Assembly (NCBI GenBank): GCA_030829765.1
Contig: JAUROO010000045.1
Location: forward strand, 1 to 12,769
Source of the DNA: Miltoncostaeales bacterium
Lineage (GTDB): Bacteria; Actinomycetota; Thermoleophilia; Miltoncostaeales; Miltoncostaeaceae
DNA: 12,769 nucleotides
Reading direction: 5' to 3'
This document shows positions 1 to 6,446 of this stretch, piece by piece. Made by a program: the position numbers and the translations under genes. Within the stretch, counting starts at the first letter, position 1; each line of letters starts with the position of its first letter. The notes beneath the pieces were generated by a model. That model saw nothing but the letters and a program-made list of their open reading frames with translations, was not told the origin of the DNA and made no database searches.

Positions 1-459
1 AAGTACCAGAAGAAGCACAAGCTGCCCATGAACGGCAGGGTGGACGCGCGCACCCTGCGGGCGCTGGTGGGGAAGATCCAGGTGAATCTCTCTGCGCGCA
101 CCCTCACGCTGTACCGCGACGGGAAGAAGAAGAAGACCTACCGCGTGGCCGTGGGCACCGCGCAGTACCCGACCCCCATCGGCACCTACAAGATCGTGAC
201 GAAGCAGAAGAACCCCACGTGGAACCCGCCCGACTCCCCATGGGCCGAGGGGCTCGGGCCGATCCCGCCCGGTGACGGCAACCCGCTCGGCACGCGGTGG
301 ATCGGCACCTCGGCCCCTGCGATCGGTATCCACGGCACCTACGCCGACTACTCCATCGGCAGCGCGGCCAGCCACGGCTGCCTGCGCATGCACATCCCCG
401 AGGTGGAGGAGCTCTACGAGGACGTGGCCGTGGGGATGCCCGTGGAGATCACCTCCTGA
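1..459 (+). CDS. L,D-transpeptidase (YkuD domain), 5' partial
   Basis: The 3' part of a cell-wall enzyme; the reading frame is open from the first base, so the start and any signal peptide lie outside the window. The first ~23 visible residues resemble the end of a peptidoglycan-binding (PG_binding_1) repeat, with a YQKKHKLP stretch followed by a TLRAL helix. A YkuD catalytic domain then runs to the end, with GIHGTYADY and the signature SHGCLRM, whose catalytic Cys is codon 379-381. Enzymes of this family act outside the membrane, forming 3-3 peptidoglycan crosslinks or attaching proteins to peptidoglycan through a Cys acyl-enzyme. The PG-binding plus YkuD layout is common in secreted bacterial L,D-transpeptidases. 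The next gene starts 14 bases after the TGA stop on the same strand. The family call is secure; the exact substrate is not known. Confidence 0.93.
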   Translation, partial: KYQKKHKLPMNGRVDARTLRALVGKIQVNLSARTLTLYRDGKKKKTYRVAVGTAQYPTPIGTYKIVTKQKNPTWNPPDSPWAEGLGPIPPGDGNPLGTRWIGTSAPAIGIHGTYADYSIGSAASHGCLRMHIPEVEELYEDVAVGMPVEITS

Positions 460-473
460 CCCACGCCCCGGGC

Positions 474-788
474 GTGCCGGCGCTGGATGACGCCGGCTTC
501 GACGCGCACCTGAGCCGTGCGGTTCCGGTGCTGGTGGACTTCTGGGCACCGTGGTGCGTGCCGTGCGAGAAGCTCTCGCCGGTGGTCGAGGCACTCGCCC
601 GCGAGATGGAGGGCCGCCTGGACGTGGCCGCACTGGACGTGGACGCCAACCCCGCGGCCGCCTCGCGCCACGCGGTGCTCTCGCTGCCCACCCTCATCCT
701 GTTCCGCGACGGCCACGAGGTGGCGCGCCTCACGGGCACGCCCTCGGAGAAGAAGATCCGCAGGATGCTGTCGCAGCACCTGCCCTGA
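474..788 (+). CDS. Thioredoxin, CVPC active site
   Basis: A 104-residue single-domain thioredoxin, close to the usual family length of 105-110. The chosen start is GTG at 474, which puts the conserved buried Asp at residue 22 and the active site WCVPC at 27-31 (Cys28, Cys31). The cis-proline is Pro72 in SLPTL. The frame stays open upstream inside the transpeptidase gene, but those residues are Arg/His/Gly-rich and look like an antisense-type shadow, so a fusion is unlikely. No convincing ribosome binding site precedes the GTG; coupling to the upstream stop, 14 bases away, is plausible. It should act as a cytoplasmic dithiol-disulfide oxidoreductase because no signal peptide is visible. Val replaces the Gly of the classical CGPC motif, so it may be a divergent thioredoxin and not the main TrxA. 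Confidence 0.88.
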   Translation: MPALDDAGFDAHLSRAVPVLVDFWAPWCVPCEKLSPVVEALAREMEGRLDVAALDVDANPAAASRHAVLSLPTLILFRDGHEVARLTGTPSEKKIRRMLSQHLP

Positions 789-837
789 CTAGCCTTTCGG
801 GGCCGCACCCCGGTGCCAGGCACGTAACCGTCGAGCC

Positions 838-841
838 GGAG
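838..841 (+). promoter_or_regulatory. Ribosome binding site for the 89-residue protein
   Basis: GGAG lies 5 bases before the ATG at 847. It supports that start and argues that the small frame is a real gene. Confidence 0.6.
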
Positions 842-846
842 ACGAC

Positions 847-1116
847 ATGACCGACCAGCCCATGCCCCCCATGTACTTCAGCCTGCGCACCGTGCAGCCG
901 TTCGCGAAGATGGAACTGCGCGCCGTGGACGGCGAGGACGGAGTGGACCTGACGATCGCCGACGGCGAGGTGGTGGGAATGCTCCTGCCGGACGTCCGGC
1001 TGCTGAAGCGCATTGAGGAGATCTGCGAGAAGGCCGGCGTGGACCCCGCTGAGTGCTGGAAGCGCGTGCGCGGCGACGTGGACCTGTCGGTGAAGATCCG
1101 CGAGAAGACCGGCTAG
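847..1116 (+). CDS. Hypothetical protein, 89 residues
   Basis: Not recognised. The frame starts at ATG 847 behind a GGAG site and ends at TAG 1114-1116. The protein is small, highly charged and soluble, with no signal peptide or membrane segment. The first half (about residues 10-50) looks like alternating beta strands, with FSLRTVQ, KMELRAV, VDLTIAD and EVVGMLLP stretches. The second half begins with a helix (LLKRIEEICEKAG) and ends in a basic tail. Two Cys are present but not in a CxxC arrangement. It follows the thioredoxin gene by 58 bases on the same strand and converges with the DUF4395-thioredoxin gene. The start signal and unforced amino-acid composition favour a real gene; the function is unknown. 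Confidence 0.72.
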   Translation: MTDQPMPPMYFSLRTVQPFAKMELRAVDGEDGVDLTIADGEVVGMLLPDVRLLKRIEEICEKAGVDPAECWKRVRGDVDLSVKIREKTG

Positions 1117-1148
1117 GGGGACAGGCCCCGGGGGGCGGGATCGTCGCC

Positions 1149-1865
1149 CTAGCCCAGGGCGCTGACCAGCTCGGCGGCCTCCACGGCGCCGATGCGGCCG
1201 GTCTTCACCATCCCGACCTCGCCCGACGGGGCGATGACGATGCCTGCGGGCACGCTCCAGATGGGAAGCGCACCGGCCTCGGGGTGCTCATCCAGGTCCA
1301 CATCCACGATCTCATGCCCGCGGGCGGCATCGTGGATGGCCGCCCTGGCCGGCCCGCAGCGCGGGCAGTTGTCGGCCGTCACCACCAGCAGCCAGGGACC
1401 GCTGCCGGACAGGCCGAAGGCGCTCTTCAGGTCGTGCGCCGAGCCGGCGCGCCGGGCGATCTGCTTCCAGGCGATGCACCCCACGCAGATACCGCTGATG
1501 GCCGAGAACAGGGCCACGGCCGCCACCATCCCGGTGAGGATCCATCCGGCGGTGGGTACCCCCGCGTAGAGCAGCACGATGGCGGCGGCCAGCATGACCA
1601 GGGCGATCCACTGGGCGAACCGGACCGGACGCGAGGGCTCGAGTTCCGCGGGCTTCACGGGGAGCAGGGCGAAGAGATAGGCCACGGGCGACCAGCGGGG
1701 GCCGATGAGCGCGAGGGCGATCAGGGCGGCGGCCACCGCCACCACGGCCGGCGTCTGGAACAGCACCGCCTCGAGGCACAGCAGGCCCGTGATGGCCTGC
1801 GCGAAGCGGGGCGCCCACGGGTGCACGGCCGCGGGAGTGCGGGAGGGAAGCGCGAAGGTGCTCAT
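1149..1865 (-). CDS. DUF4395 membrane protein fused to a thioredoxin-like domain
   Basis: A 238-residue protein with two parts. Residues ~15-130 match the DUF4395 pattern: HPWAPRFAQ near the start, two hydrophobic segments (~24-55), an ExSRPVRFAQW repeat-like stretch (76-86), two more hydrophobic segments (~86-126), and a closing CVGC (Cys127, Cys130). Residues ~155-238 form a thioredoxin-like fold with CPRC (Cys167, Cys170), an acidic strand and a VP cis-proline at 206. It is probably a membrane-bound disulfide oxidoreductase; direction and substrate are unknown. The start is taken as ATG 1865, because the 51 in-frame residues upstream lie inside the ileS 3' end and have the composition of a shadow. 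It begins 13 bases after the ileS stop, so it is probably cotranscribed. No clear Shine-Dalgarno sequence is seen. Confidence 0.82.
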   Translation of the reverse strand: MSTFALPSRTPAAVHPWAPRFAQAITGLLCLEAVLFQTPAVVAVAAALIALALIGPRWSPVAYLFALLPVKPAELEPSRPVRFAQWIALVMLAAAIVLLYAGVPTAGWILTGMVAAVALFSAISGICVGCIAWKQIARRAGSAHDLKSAFGLSGSGPWLLVVTADNCPRCGPARAAIHDAARGHEIVDVDLDEHPEAGALPIWSVPAGIVIAPSGEVGMVKTGRIGAVEAAELVSALG

Positions 1866-1878
1866 GTAGAGGGGATTC

Positions 1879-4800
1879 TTATGCGAGCGATAAGGAGATT
1901 GCAACCGGCTCGGCGTCGAGCTCGCCGTCCTCGCGGTGCAGGGGGGTGAACGGCACCCCGTGGCCCACGGTGAGATCGGTGGCCAGCACCTCGCCGGCGA
2001 TCCACGCGCGATGGGCATCGATGGCCTCGCGGATGCGGGCCGACCCGTCGAGGTGCAGCACGATCCGGTCCTCCACCTTCAGGTCGGCCGCACGCCGGGC
2101 GGTCTGGATGGCACGCACCAGGTCGCGCGCCAGACCCTCCATCTCGAGCTCGGGGGTGATGTCGGTGGCCAGGCCCACTGCCAGCGCGCCGCCCTCTGCG
2201 ACGGCGTAGCCCTCGGTGGGCCGCACCTCGCGCAGCAGGTCGTCATCGTTCAGCACCTGCTCCACGCCGTTCACGCTGACCGTCACCGACTGCCCCGCAT
2301 CGAGGGCCGTCACTGCGGCCGTGGCGTCCAGCGCGGCAACTGCCTGGGCCATCGCGGGCATCTCCTTGCCCATCCGCGGGCCCAGCGTGCGGTAGTTGGG
2401 CTTGAGGCTGACCTCCACCAGCCCGCCGGCATCGGTGACGAACCGCACGGCGCGCACGTTCAGCTCCTCCGCCACGATGCCCGAGAGGCCCTCGAGCGCC
2501 CTCGCCGTTGCCGGCGGGCATGCGATGACGGCCTCGGCCAGCGGCTGGCGCACCTTCAGCTTGGCCTCCTTGCGGGCCGAGCGGCCGAGGGTGGTGGCCT
2601 CCATGGCTGCAGCCATCGCCTGCTCCAGGTCCTCATCGCGACGACCGCCCGGGGCCGGCCAGTCCGCCAGGTGCACGCTTGGCGCAGCGGATGCATCGTG
2701 CACGGCCACGAGGTTGTCCCACATCTCGTCCGCCACGAACGGGCAGAAGGGCGCCACCAGCAGCGCGATGGTGGTGAGGCACTCATGCAGCGTGGCGAAT
2801 GCCGCCGCGGTGTCCGCGCGGTCGTCGCTGCGCCAGAACCGGCGTCGCGAGGTGCGCACGTACCAGTTGGAGAGATCATCGACCAGGTCCTCGAGCGCGC
2901 GGCCCGCCGCGGTGGGGTCGTACTCGGACAGCCGCGCCGTGACGTGCTCCACCGTGGCATCCAGGCGCGACAGCGCCCACCGGTCCATCGCCGGGCGCCC
3001 GGCCACGGGCGGGGAATCCTCGCCGGGTCTCCAGCCGTCGGGCAGCGCCGCGTAGGTGACCAGGAACGCGTAGGTGTTCCACAGCGTGAACAGGAACCTG
3101 CGCCGGGTCTCATCCACCACGTCCAGGCTGAACCGGAACGACTCCCACGGGCTCTGGGCCGTGAACAGGTACCACCGGAAGGCATCCGCCCCGGCATGGT
3201 CGATGACGGTCCACGGCTCCACCACATTGCCCTTGGACTTGCTCATCTTCTGGCCGTCGGCATCGAGGATGAGCCCCAGGCACACCACGTTGCGGTACGG
3301 GGCCTCGTCGAAGAGCAGCGTGCCCTCCGCCAGCAGCGAGTAGAACCAGCCGCGCGTCTGGTCGAGCGCCTCGCACACGAAGTCCGCGGGGAACCGGCCC
3401 GAGAGGTCATCGGGGCCCCCGAACGGGTGGTGGTGCTGCGCGAAGGGCATGGCGCCGGAGTCGAACCACACATCGGCGACCTCGGGGACCCGGTGGGCGG
3501 TGCCGCCGCATGCGCAGCGCACAGGGATGTCATCCACCCAGGGACGGTGCGGGTCCAGGTCGTCCGGCACCTCCACCGTGGCCCGCTCGCGCAAGTGCGC
3601 GAAGGAGCCGATGGCGGTCACCTCGTCGCAGTCACTGCAGCGCCAGAACGGAAGCGGGGTGCCCCAGTAGCGCTCGCGCGAGATGGCCCAATCGATGTTG
3701 CCCTCCAGCCACCGGCCGAACCGGCCGTCGCGCACGTGCTCCGGGTGCCATCCGACAGAGGCGTTCAGCTCGAGCATGCGGTCACGCACCTCGGTGGTGC
3801 GGATGTACCAGGACGGCTTGGCGTAGTAGAGCAGCGGGGTCGAGCACCGCCAGCAGTGGGGGTAGGAGTGCTCGTACGGCTTCTCGCGCAGCACGCGCCC
3901 GCGGGCGGTGAGGTCGTCGATCAGCAGGCGGTCGGCATCCTTCACGAACCGCCCCTCGGCGAGCGGCACCTTCGCGGTGAAGAGCCCCTGGCGGTCCACC
4001 GGGTTCGGGGCGTCCAGGCCGTGCTCGCGCGCGGCGCCCATGTCGTCCTCGCCGAATGCCGGTGCGATGTGCACGATTCCCGTGCCGTCCTCGGTGGTGA
4101 CGAAGTCGCTCATCACCACCACATGCCTGCCCGGGATGAGGTCGAACGGTGGCGCGTACCCCATCCCCGCGAGCTCTGACGCGGGCATCACCCGCTCGAC
4201 GACCGCATCGTCACCCATCACCGCGGAAACCAGCGCCTCGGCCATCACCAGCCGCTCGTCGCCCGCCACCACCACGGCGTAGTCCACCGACGGGTTGATG
4301 GCGGCGGCCTGATTGGCGGGGAGTGTCCACGGGGTCGTGGTCCACACCAGCAGGGACATGCCGTCGCCGGTGGGGAACTTCACGTAGATGGACGGGTCCG
4401 TGACGTCCTTGTACCCCTGCGCGACCTCGTGGCTGCTCAGCGCGGTGCCGCAGCGCGGGCAGTACGGCACCACCTTGTCCGACTCGTACACGCGGCCGGC
4501 GTCGAAGAGGGTGGCGAGGCTCCACCACACGCTCTCGACGTAGTCGGTGTCCATGGTGCGGTAGGCCGCGGAGGTGTCCACCCAGAACCCGATGCGCTCG
4601 GTGAGGCGCTCCCACTCGTCCAGGTACTCGCCCACCGACTCGCGGCAGCGGGCATTGAACTCGGCGATGCCGAATGCCTCGATCTCCGGCTTGCCGCTGA
4701 TGCCCAGCTGCTTCTCCACCTCGAGCTCCACGGGCAGGCCGTGGCAGTCCCACCCCGCCTTGCGCTCGACGTAGCGGCCCCGCATGGTGTGGAAGCGCGG

Positions 4801-5010
4801 GAAGATGTCCTTGAACACCCGCGACAGCACGTGGTGGGACCCCGGACGTCCGTTGGCCGTGGGTGGCCCTTCGTAGAACACGTACGGGTCGGCGCCGCGG
4901 CGCATCTCCACGCTGCGCCGGAATACATCGCCCTCGCGCCAGCGCGCAAGCACGCGTTCCTCCATGGACGTCCATCCGGACGCGGGCCCCACGGGCTTCC
5001 AGCCACTCAT
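1879..5010 (-). CDS. ileS: Isoleucyl-tRNA synthetase, type 2, GxHH variant
   Basis: A 1043-residue class I aminoacyl-tRNA synthetase that charges tRNA-Ile in the cytoplasm. In order: the catalytic domain begins with GPPTANG and the signature GSHH (57-60) in place of HIGH. The CP1 editing domain follows (~190-400) with the WTTTPW threonine-rich stretch (223-228) and HIAPAFGEDD (314-323). Cys pairs at 184/187, 386/389 and 458/461 with 499/501 look like zinc sites. KMSKS is at 588-592, then an anticodon-binding helical domain (~690-860) and a C-terminal domain. Length and motifs fit the eukaryote-like IleRS2 branch. The ATG overlaps the upstream phosphatase stop (ATGA, 5007-5010), with a GGGGAGAGGG stretch just upstream as ribosome binding site. 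No intergenic space exists for a T-box leader next to it. Confidence 0.98.
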   Translation of the reverse strand: MSGWKPVGPASGWTSMEERVLARWREGDVFRRSVEMRRGADPYVFYEGPPTANGRPGSHHVLSRVFKDIFPRFHTMRGRYVERKAGWDCHGLPVELEVEKQLGISGKPEIEAFGIAEFNARCRESVGEYLDEWERLTERIGFWVDTSAAYRTMDTDYVESVWWSLATLFDAGRVYESDKVVPYCPRCGTALSSHEVAQGYKDVTDPSIYVKFPTGDGMSLLVWTTTPWTLPANQAAAINPSVDYAVVVAGDERLVMAEALVSAVMGDDAVVERVMPASELAGMGYAPPFDLIPGRHVVVMSDFVTTEDGTGIVHIAPAFGEDDMGAAREHGLDAPNPVDRQGLFTAKVPLAEGRFVKDADRLLIDDLTARGRVLREKPYEHSYPHCWRCSTPLLYYAKPSWYIRTTEVRDRMLELNASVGWHPEHVRDGRFGRWLEGNIDWAISRERYWGTPLPFWRCSDCDEVTAIGSFAHLRERATVEVPDDLDPHRPWVDDIPVRCACGGTAHRVPEVADVWFDSGAMPFAQHHHPFGGPDDLSGRFPADFVCEALDQTRGWFYSLLAEGTLLFDEAPYRNVVCLGLILDADGQKMSKSKGNVVEPWTVIDHAGADAFRWYLFTAQSPWESFRFSLDVVDETRRRFLFTLWNTYAFLVTYAALPDGWRPGEDSPPVAGRPAMDRWALSRLDATVEHVTARLSEYDPTAAGRALEDLVDDLSNWYVRTSRRRFWRSDDRADTAAAFATLHECLTTIALLVAPFCPFVADEMWDNLVAVHDASAAPSVHLADWPAPGGRRDEDLEQAMAAAMEATTLGRSARKEAKLKVRQPLAEAVIACPPATARALEGLSGIVAEELNVRAVRFVTDAGGLVEVSLKPNYRTLGPRMGKEMPAMAQAVAALDATAAVTALDAGQSVTVSVNGVEQVLNDDDLLREVRPTEGYAVAEGGALAVGLATDITPELEMEGLARDLVRAIQTARRAADLKVEDRIVLHLDGSARIREAIDAHRAWIAGEVLATDLTVGHGVPFTPLHREDGELDAEPVAISLSLA

Positions 5011-5711
5011 GCTGCGGCCCTCTCCCCGGCCTCGAAGGCCCTCACGCCGCTCACGACCTCATGGAAGTCGTCGAACGGGATGTACTCCCGGCCCTGCTCA
5101 TCGAGCCACTCCGCCAGGCCCGCCCGCGCGAACACCAGGTCGGCGATTCCTGACACGCAGCGGTCGCTGATGCCGTCGCCCACGTAGATGACCGGCTCGC
5201 CATCGTGGCGCATGCGCACCGCATGCCTCTTGCACCGGCGATCGCACAGCCCGCACACCTCGCCCCGATCGTCCGAGAACACCAGGGTGCAGCCATCGGA
5301 GGAGAACAATGCCTCGTTGGAGACCACCTCCAGGTGCCCGAGCCCCATGTCGCCCAGCACGAGGTCGATCACCGACCGGAACCCGGCGGACATCACCACG
5401 AGGCGGTGGCCGGCCCGTTCGGCGTACGCCACCAGGTCGGCGAACCCCGGGCGCACCCCCGCGCGCGCGCGCACCAGCTCGGCGATCTCGCCGGGCGTGG
5501 CGTGGACCGTGCGGAACTGCTCGGCCATCGCCTGCTCGATCGTGATGCGCCCTGCGCGGAGATCGGGCTCCAGTTCGTCCCACACGCCCCTGCGCCCGTG
5601 CTCGTCGACGATGACGTGCAGGGTGTCGCGCAGGGTGATCGTGCCGTCGAAATCCACGGCGAGCAGGAGCGGGGCCACGGCCGGTGAGGCTACCAACGAC
5701 GTCGCTACCAT
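5007..5711 (-). CDS. HAD-IB phosphatase, MtnX-like
   Basis: A 234-residue haloacid-dehalogenase-type phosphatase. Motif I is DFDGT (Asp20 nucleophile, Asp22), motif II is MSAG (Ser108), the motif III Lys is probably Lys161, and motif IV is GDGISD (Asp179, Asp183). The order and the C-terminal region (GLCDRRCKRH, then SGIADLVFAR and YIPFDDF) resemble Bacillus MtnX, the 2-hydroxy-3-keto-5-methylthiopentenyl-1-phosphate phosphatase of methionine salvage. No other salvage gene is nearby, so the substrate is open and serine- or other small phosphate substrates are possible. ATG 5711 is the chosen start; GTG 5678 would remove 11 residues and start closer to the first core strand. Its stop overlaps the ileS start, so the two are likely translated together. 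The frame stays open far upstream but that part is a shadow of the divergent hydrolase gene. Confidence 0.87.
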   Translation of the reverse strand: MVATSLVASPAVAPLLLAVDFDGTITLRDTLHVIVDEHGRRGVWDELEPDLRAGRITIEQAMAEQFRTVHATPGEIAELVRARAGVRPGFADLVAYAERAGHRLVVMSAGFRSVIDLVLGDMGLGHLEVVSNEALFSSDGCTLVFSDDRGEVCGLCDRRCKRHAVRMRHDGEPVIYVGDGISDRCVSGIADLVFARAGLAEWLDEQGREYIPFDDFHEVVSGVRAFEAGERAAA

Positions 5712-5753
5712 GATCCGCGTGCAGGAGCAGCAGCCATAGACGCGCCCCGTCCC
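5712..5753. promoter_or_regulatory. Divergent intergenic region
   Basis: These 42 bases separate the phosphatase-ileS unit from the hydrolase-kinase unit, which point away from each other. Promoters for one or both directions should lie here or extend into the flanking coding sequence. I see no good -10/-35 pair, so this is inferred from gene layout only. Confidence 0.35.
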
Positions 5754-6446
5754 GTGTTCATCCACGGCGCCGGCCGCACGCCCGCCTCGTGGGGTCCTCA
5801 GCTCGCCCGGTTCGAGGGCGCCCTGGCGGTGGCCCTCCCGGGCCATCCCGATGGCGCACCCCTTCACGGCACCCCGGCGATGGCCGACTGGGTCATCGCC
5901 GAGATGGAGGGCGTGCCCGGACCGCTCGTGCTGGTTGGCCACTCGCTGGGCGGGGCCGTGGCCCTGCAGGTTGCGCTGACCCGCCCGGATCTGGTGGCCG
6001 GCCTCGTGCTGGTGTCCACCGGCGCCCGCCTGCCGGTGCCCGACGAGGCCATCGCGCGCATCGACCTGGACTTCGAGGCCGAGTGCGCGCGCATGGTGGA
6101 GCAGTCGTGGCTGCACCATGAGCCGGAGCTGATCCGGCGCGGCACGAACTCGGTCATCGCGATGGGTCCGGAGAGCCTCCGCGCCGACTACGTGGCGGCG
6201 CGCGAGCACGACCTGCGCGGACGGCTCGGGGGTGTCGGCACCCCCGCCCTGGTGGTGAGTGGCGAGGAGGATCCGCTGGTGCCCACCTGGTTGTCGGAGG
6301 AACTCGCGGATGAACTCCCCGATTCCTCGCTGGCCGTCATCGCCGACACGGCGCATGTGCCGCAACTCGAGCGCCCTGAGATCGTCGACCTCCTCGTCGC
6401 GGCGTTCCTCGCGCGCCTCGAGCAGGCGCTTGCCGGGGACGCATGA
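5754..6446 (+). CDS. Alpha/beta hydrolase
   Basis: A 230-residue alpha/beta-hydrolase-fold protein. The oxyanion motif HGAG is at 4-7, the nucleophile elbow GHSLGG gives Ser64, the acid is probably Asp173 in EEDPLVP, and the base is His201 in TAHVPQLERP. The triad is therefore complete. The length is slightly short for the family (usually ~250-280), with a small cap region around 95-150. GTG 5754 is the only start-type codon visible near the fold's beginning, giving just two residues before the first core strand motif; no Shine-Dalgarno sequence is clear. There is no signal peptide, so it should be cytoplasmic. The stop overlaps the start of the lipid kinase by the ATGA arrangement, so the two are an operon. 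Esterase, lipase or other hydrolase activity cannot be separated from sequence alone. Confidence 0.9.
   Translation: MFIHGAGRTPASWGPQLARFEGALAVALPGHPDGAPLHGTPAMADWVIAEMEGVPGPLVLVGHSLGGAVALQVALTRPDLVAGLVLVSTGARLPVPDEAIARIDLDFEAECARMVEQSWLHHEPELIRRGTNSVIAMGPESLRADYVAAREHDLRGRLGGVGTPALVVSGEEDPLVPTWLSEELADELPDSSLAVIADTAHVPQLERPEIVDLLVAAFLARLEQALAGDA

Noticed and set aside
297..473. N-terminal extension of the thioredoxin into the transpeptidase gene
   Set aside because: The extra residues overlap the YkuD active-site coding region in another frame and look like Arg/His-rich out-of-frame sequence.
798..812. Five-base-pair GC hairpin (CGGGG, loop, CCCCG) after the thioredoxin gene
   Set aside because: Short stem and no T-tract; such inverted repeats are expected by chance at this GC content.
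1116..1160. GC-rich inverted repeats between the convergent genes, as a possible bidirectional terminator
   Set aside because: Several short alternative stems are possible, none with a T-tract, and one overlaps the stop of the minus-strand gene. Termination here is likely but cannot be assigned to a structure.
1936..4179. 747-codon open frame on the plus strand
   Set aside because: It lies wholly antisense to ileS apart from its first bases, is rich in His, Gly and Arg as expected of the complementary strand of a GC-rich gene, and shows no domain.
5732..5760. Weak -35/-10-like pair on the minus strand before the phosphatase gene
   Set aside because: Only about half of the bases match sigma-70-type consensus, no better than chance in a short GC-rich stretch.
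5712..6365. Upstream extension of the HAD phosphatase frame
   Set aside because: The frame is open but covers the alpha/beta hydrolase gene on the other strand, whose catalytic triad is complete; the phosphatase fold starts only at about residue 15 of the chosen frame.
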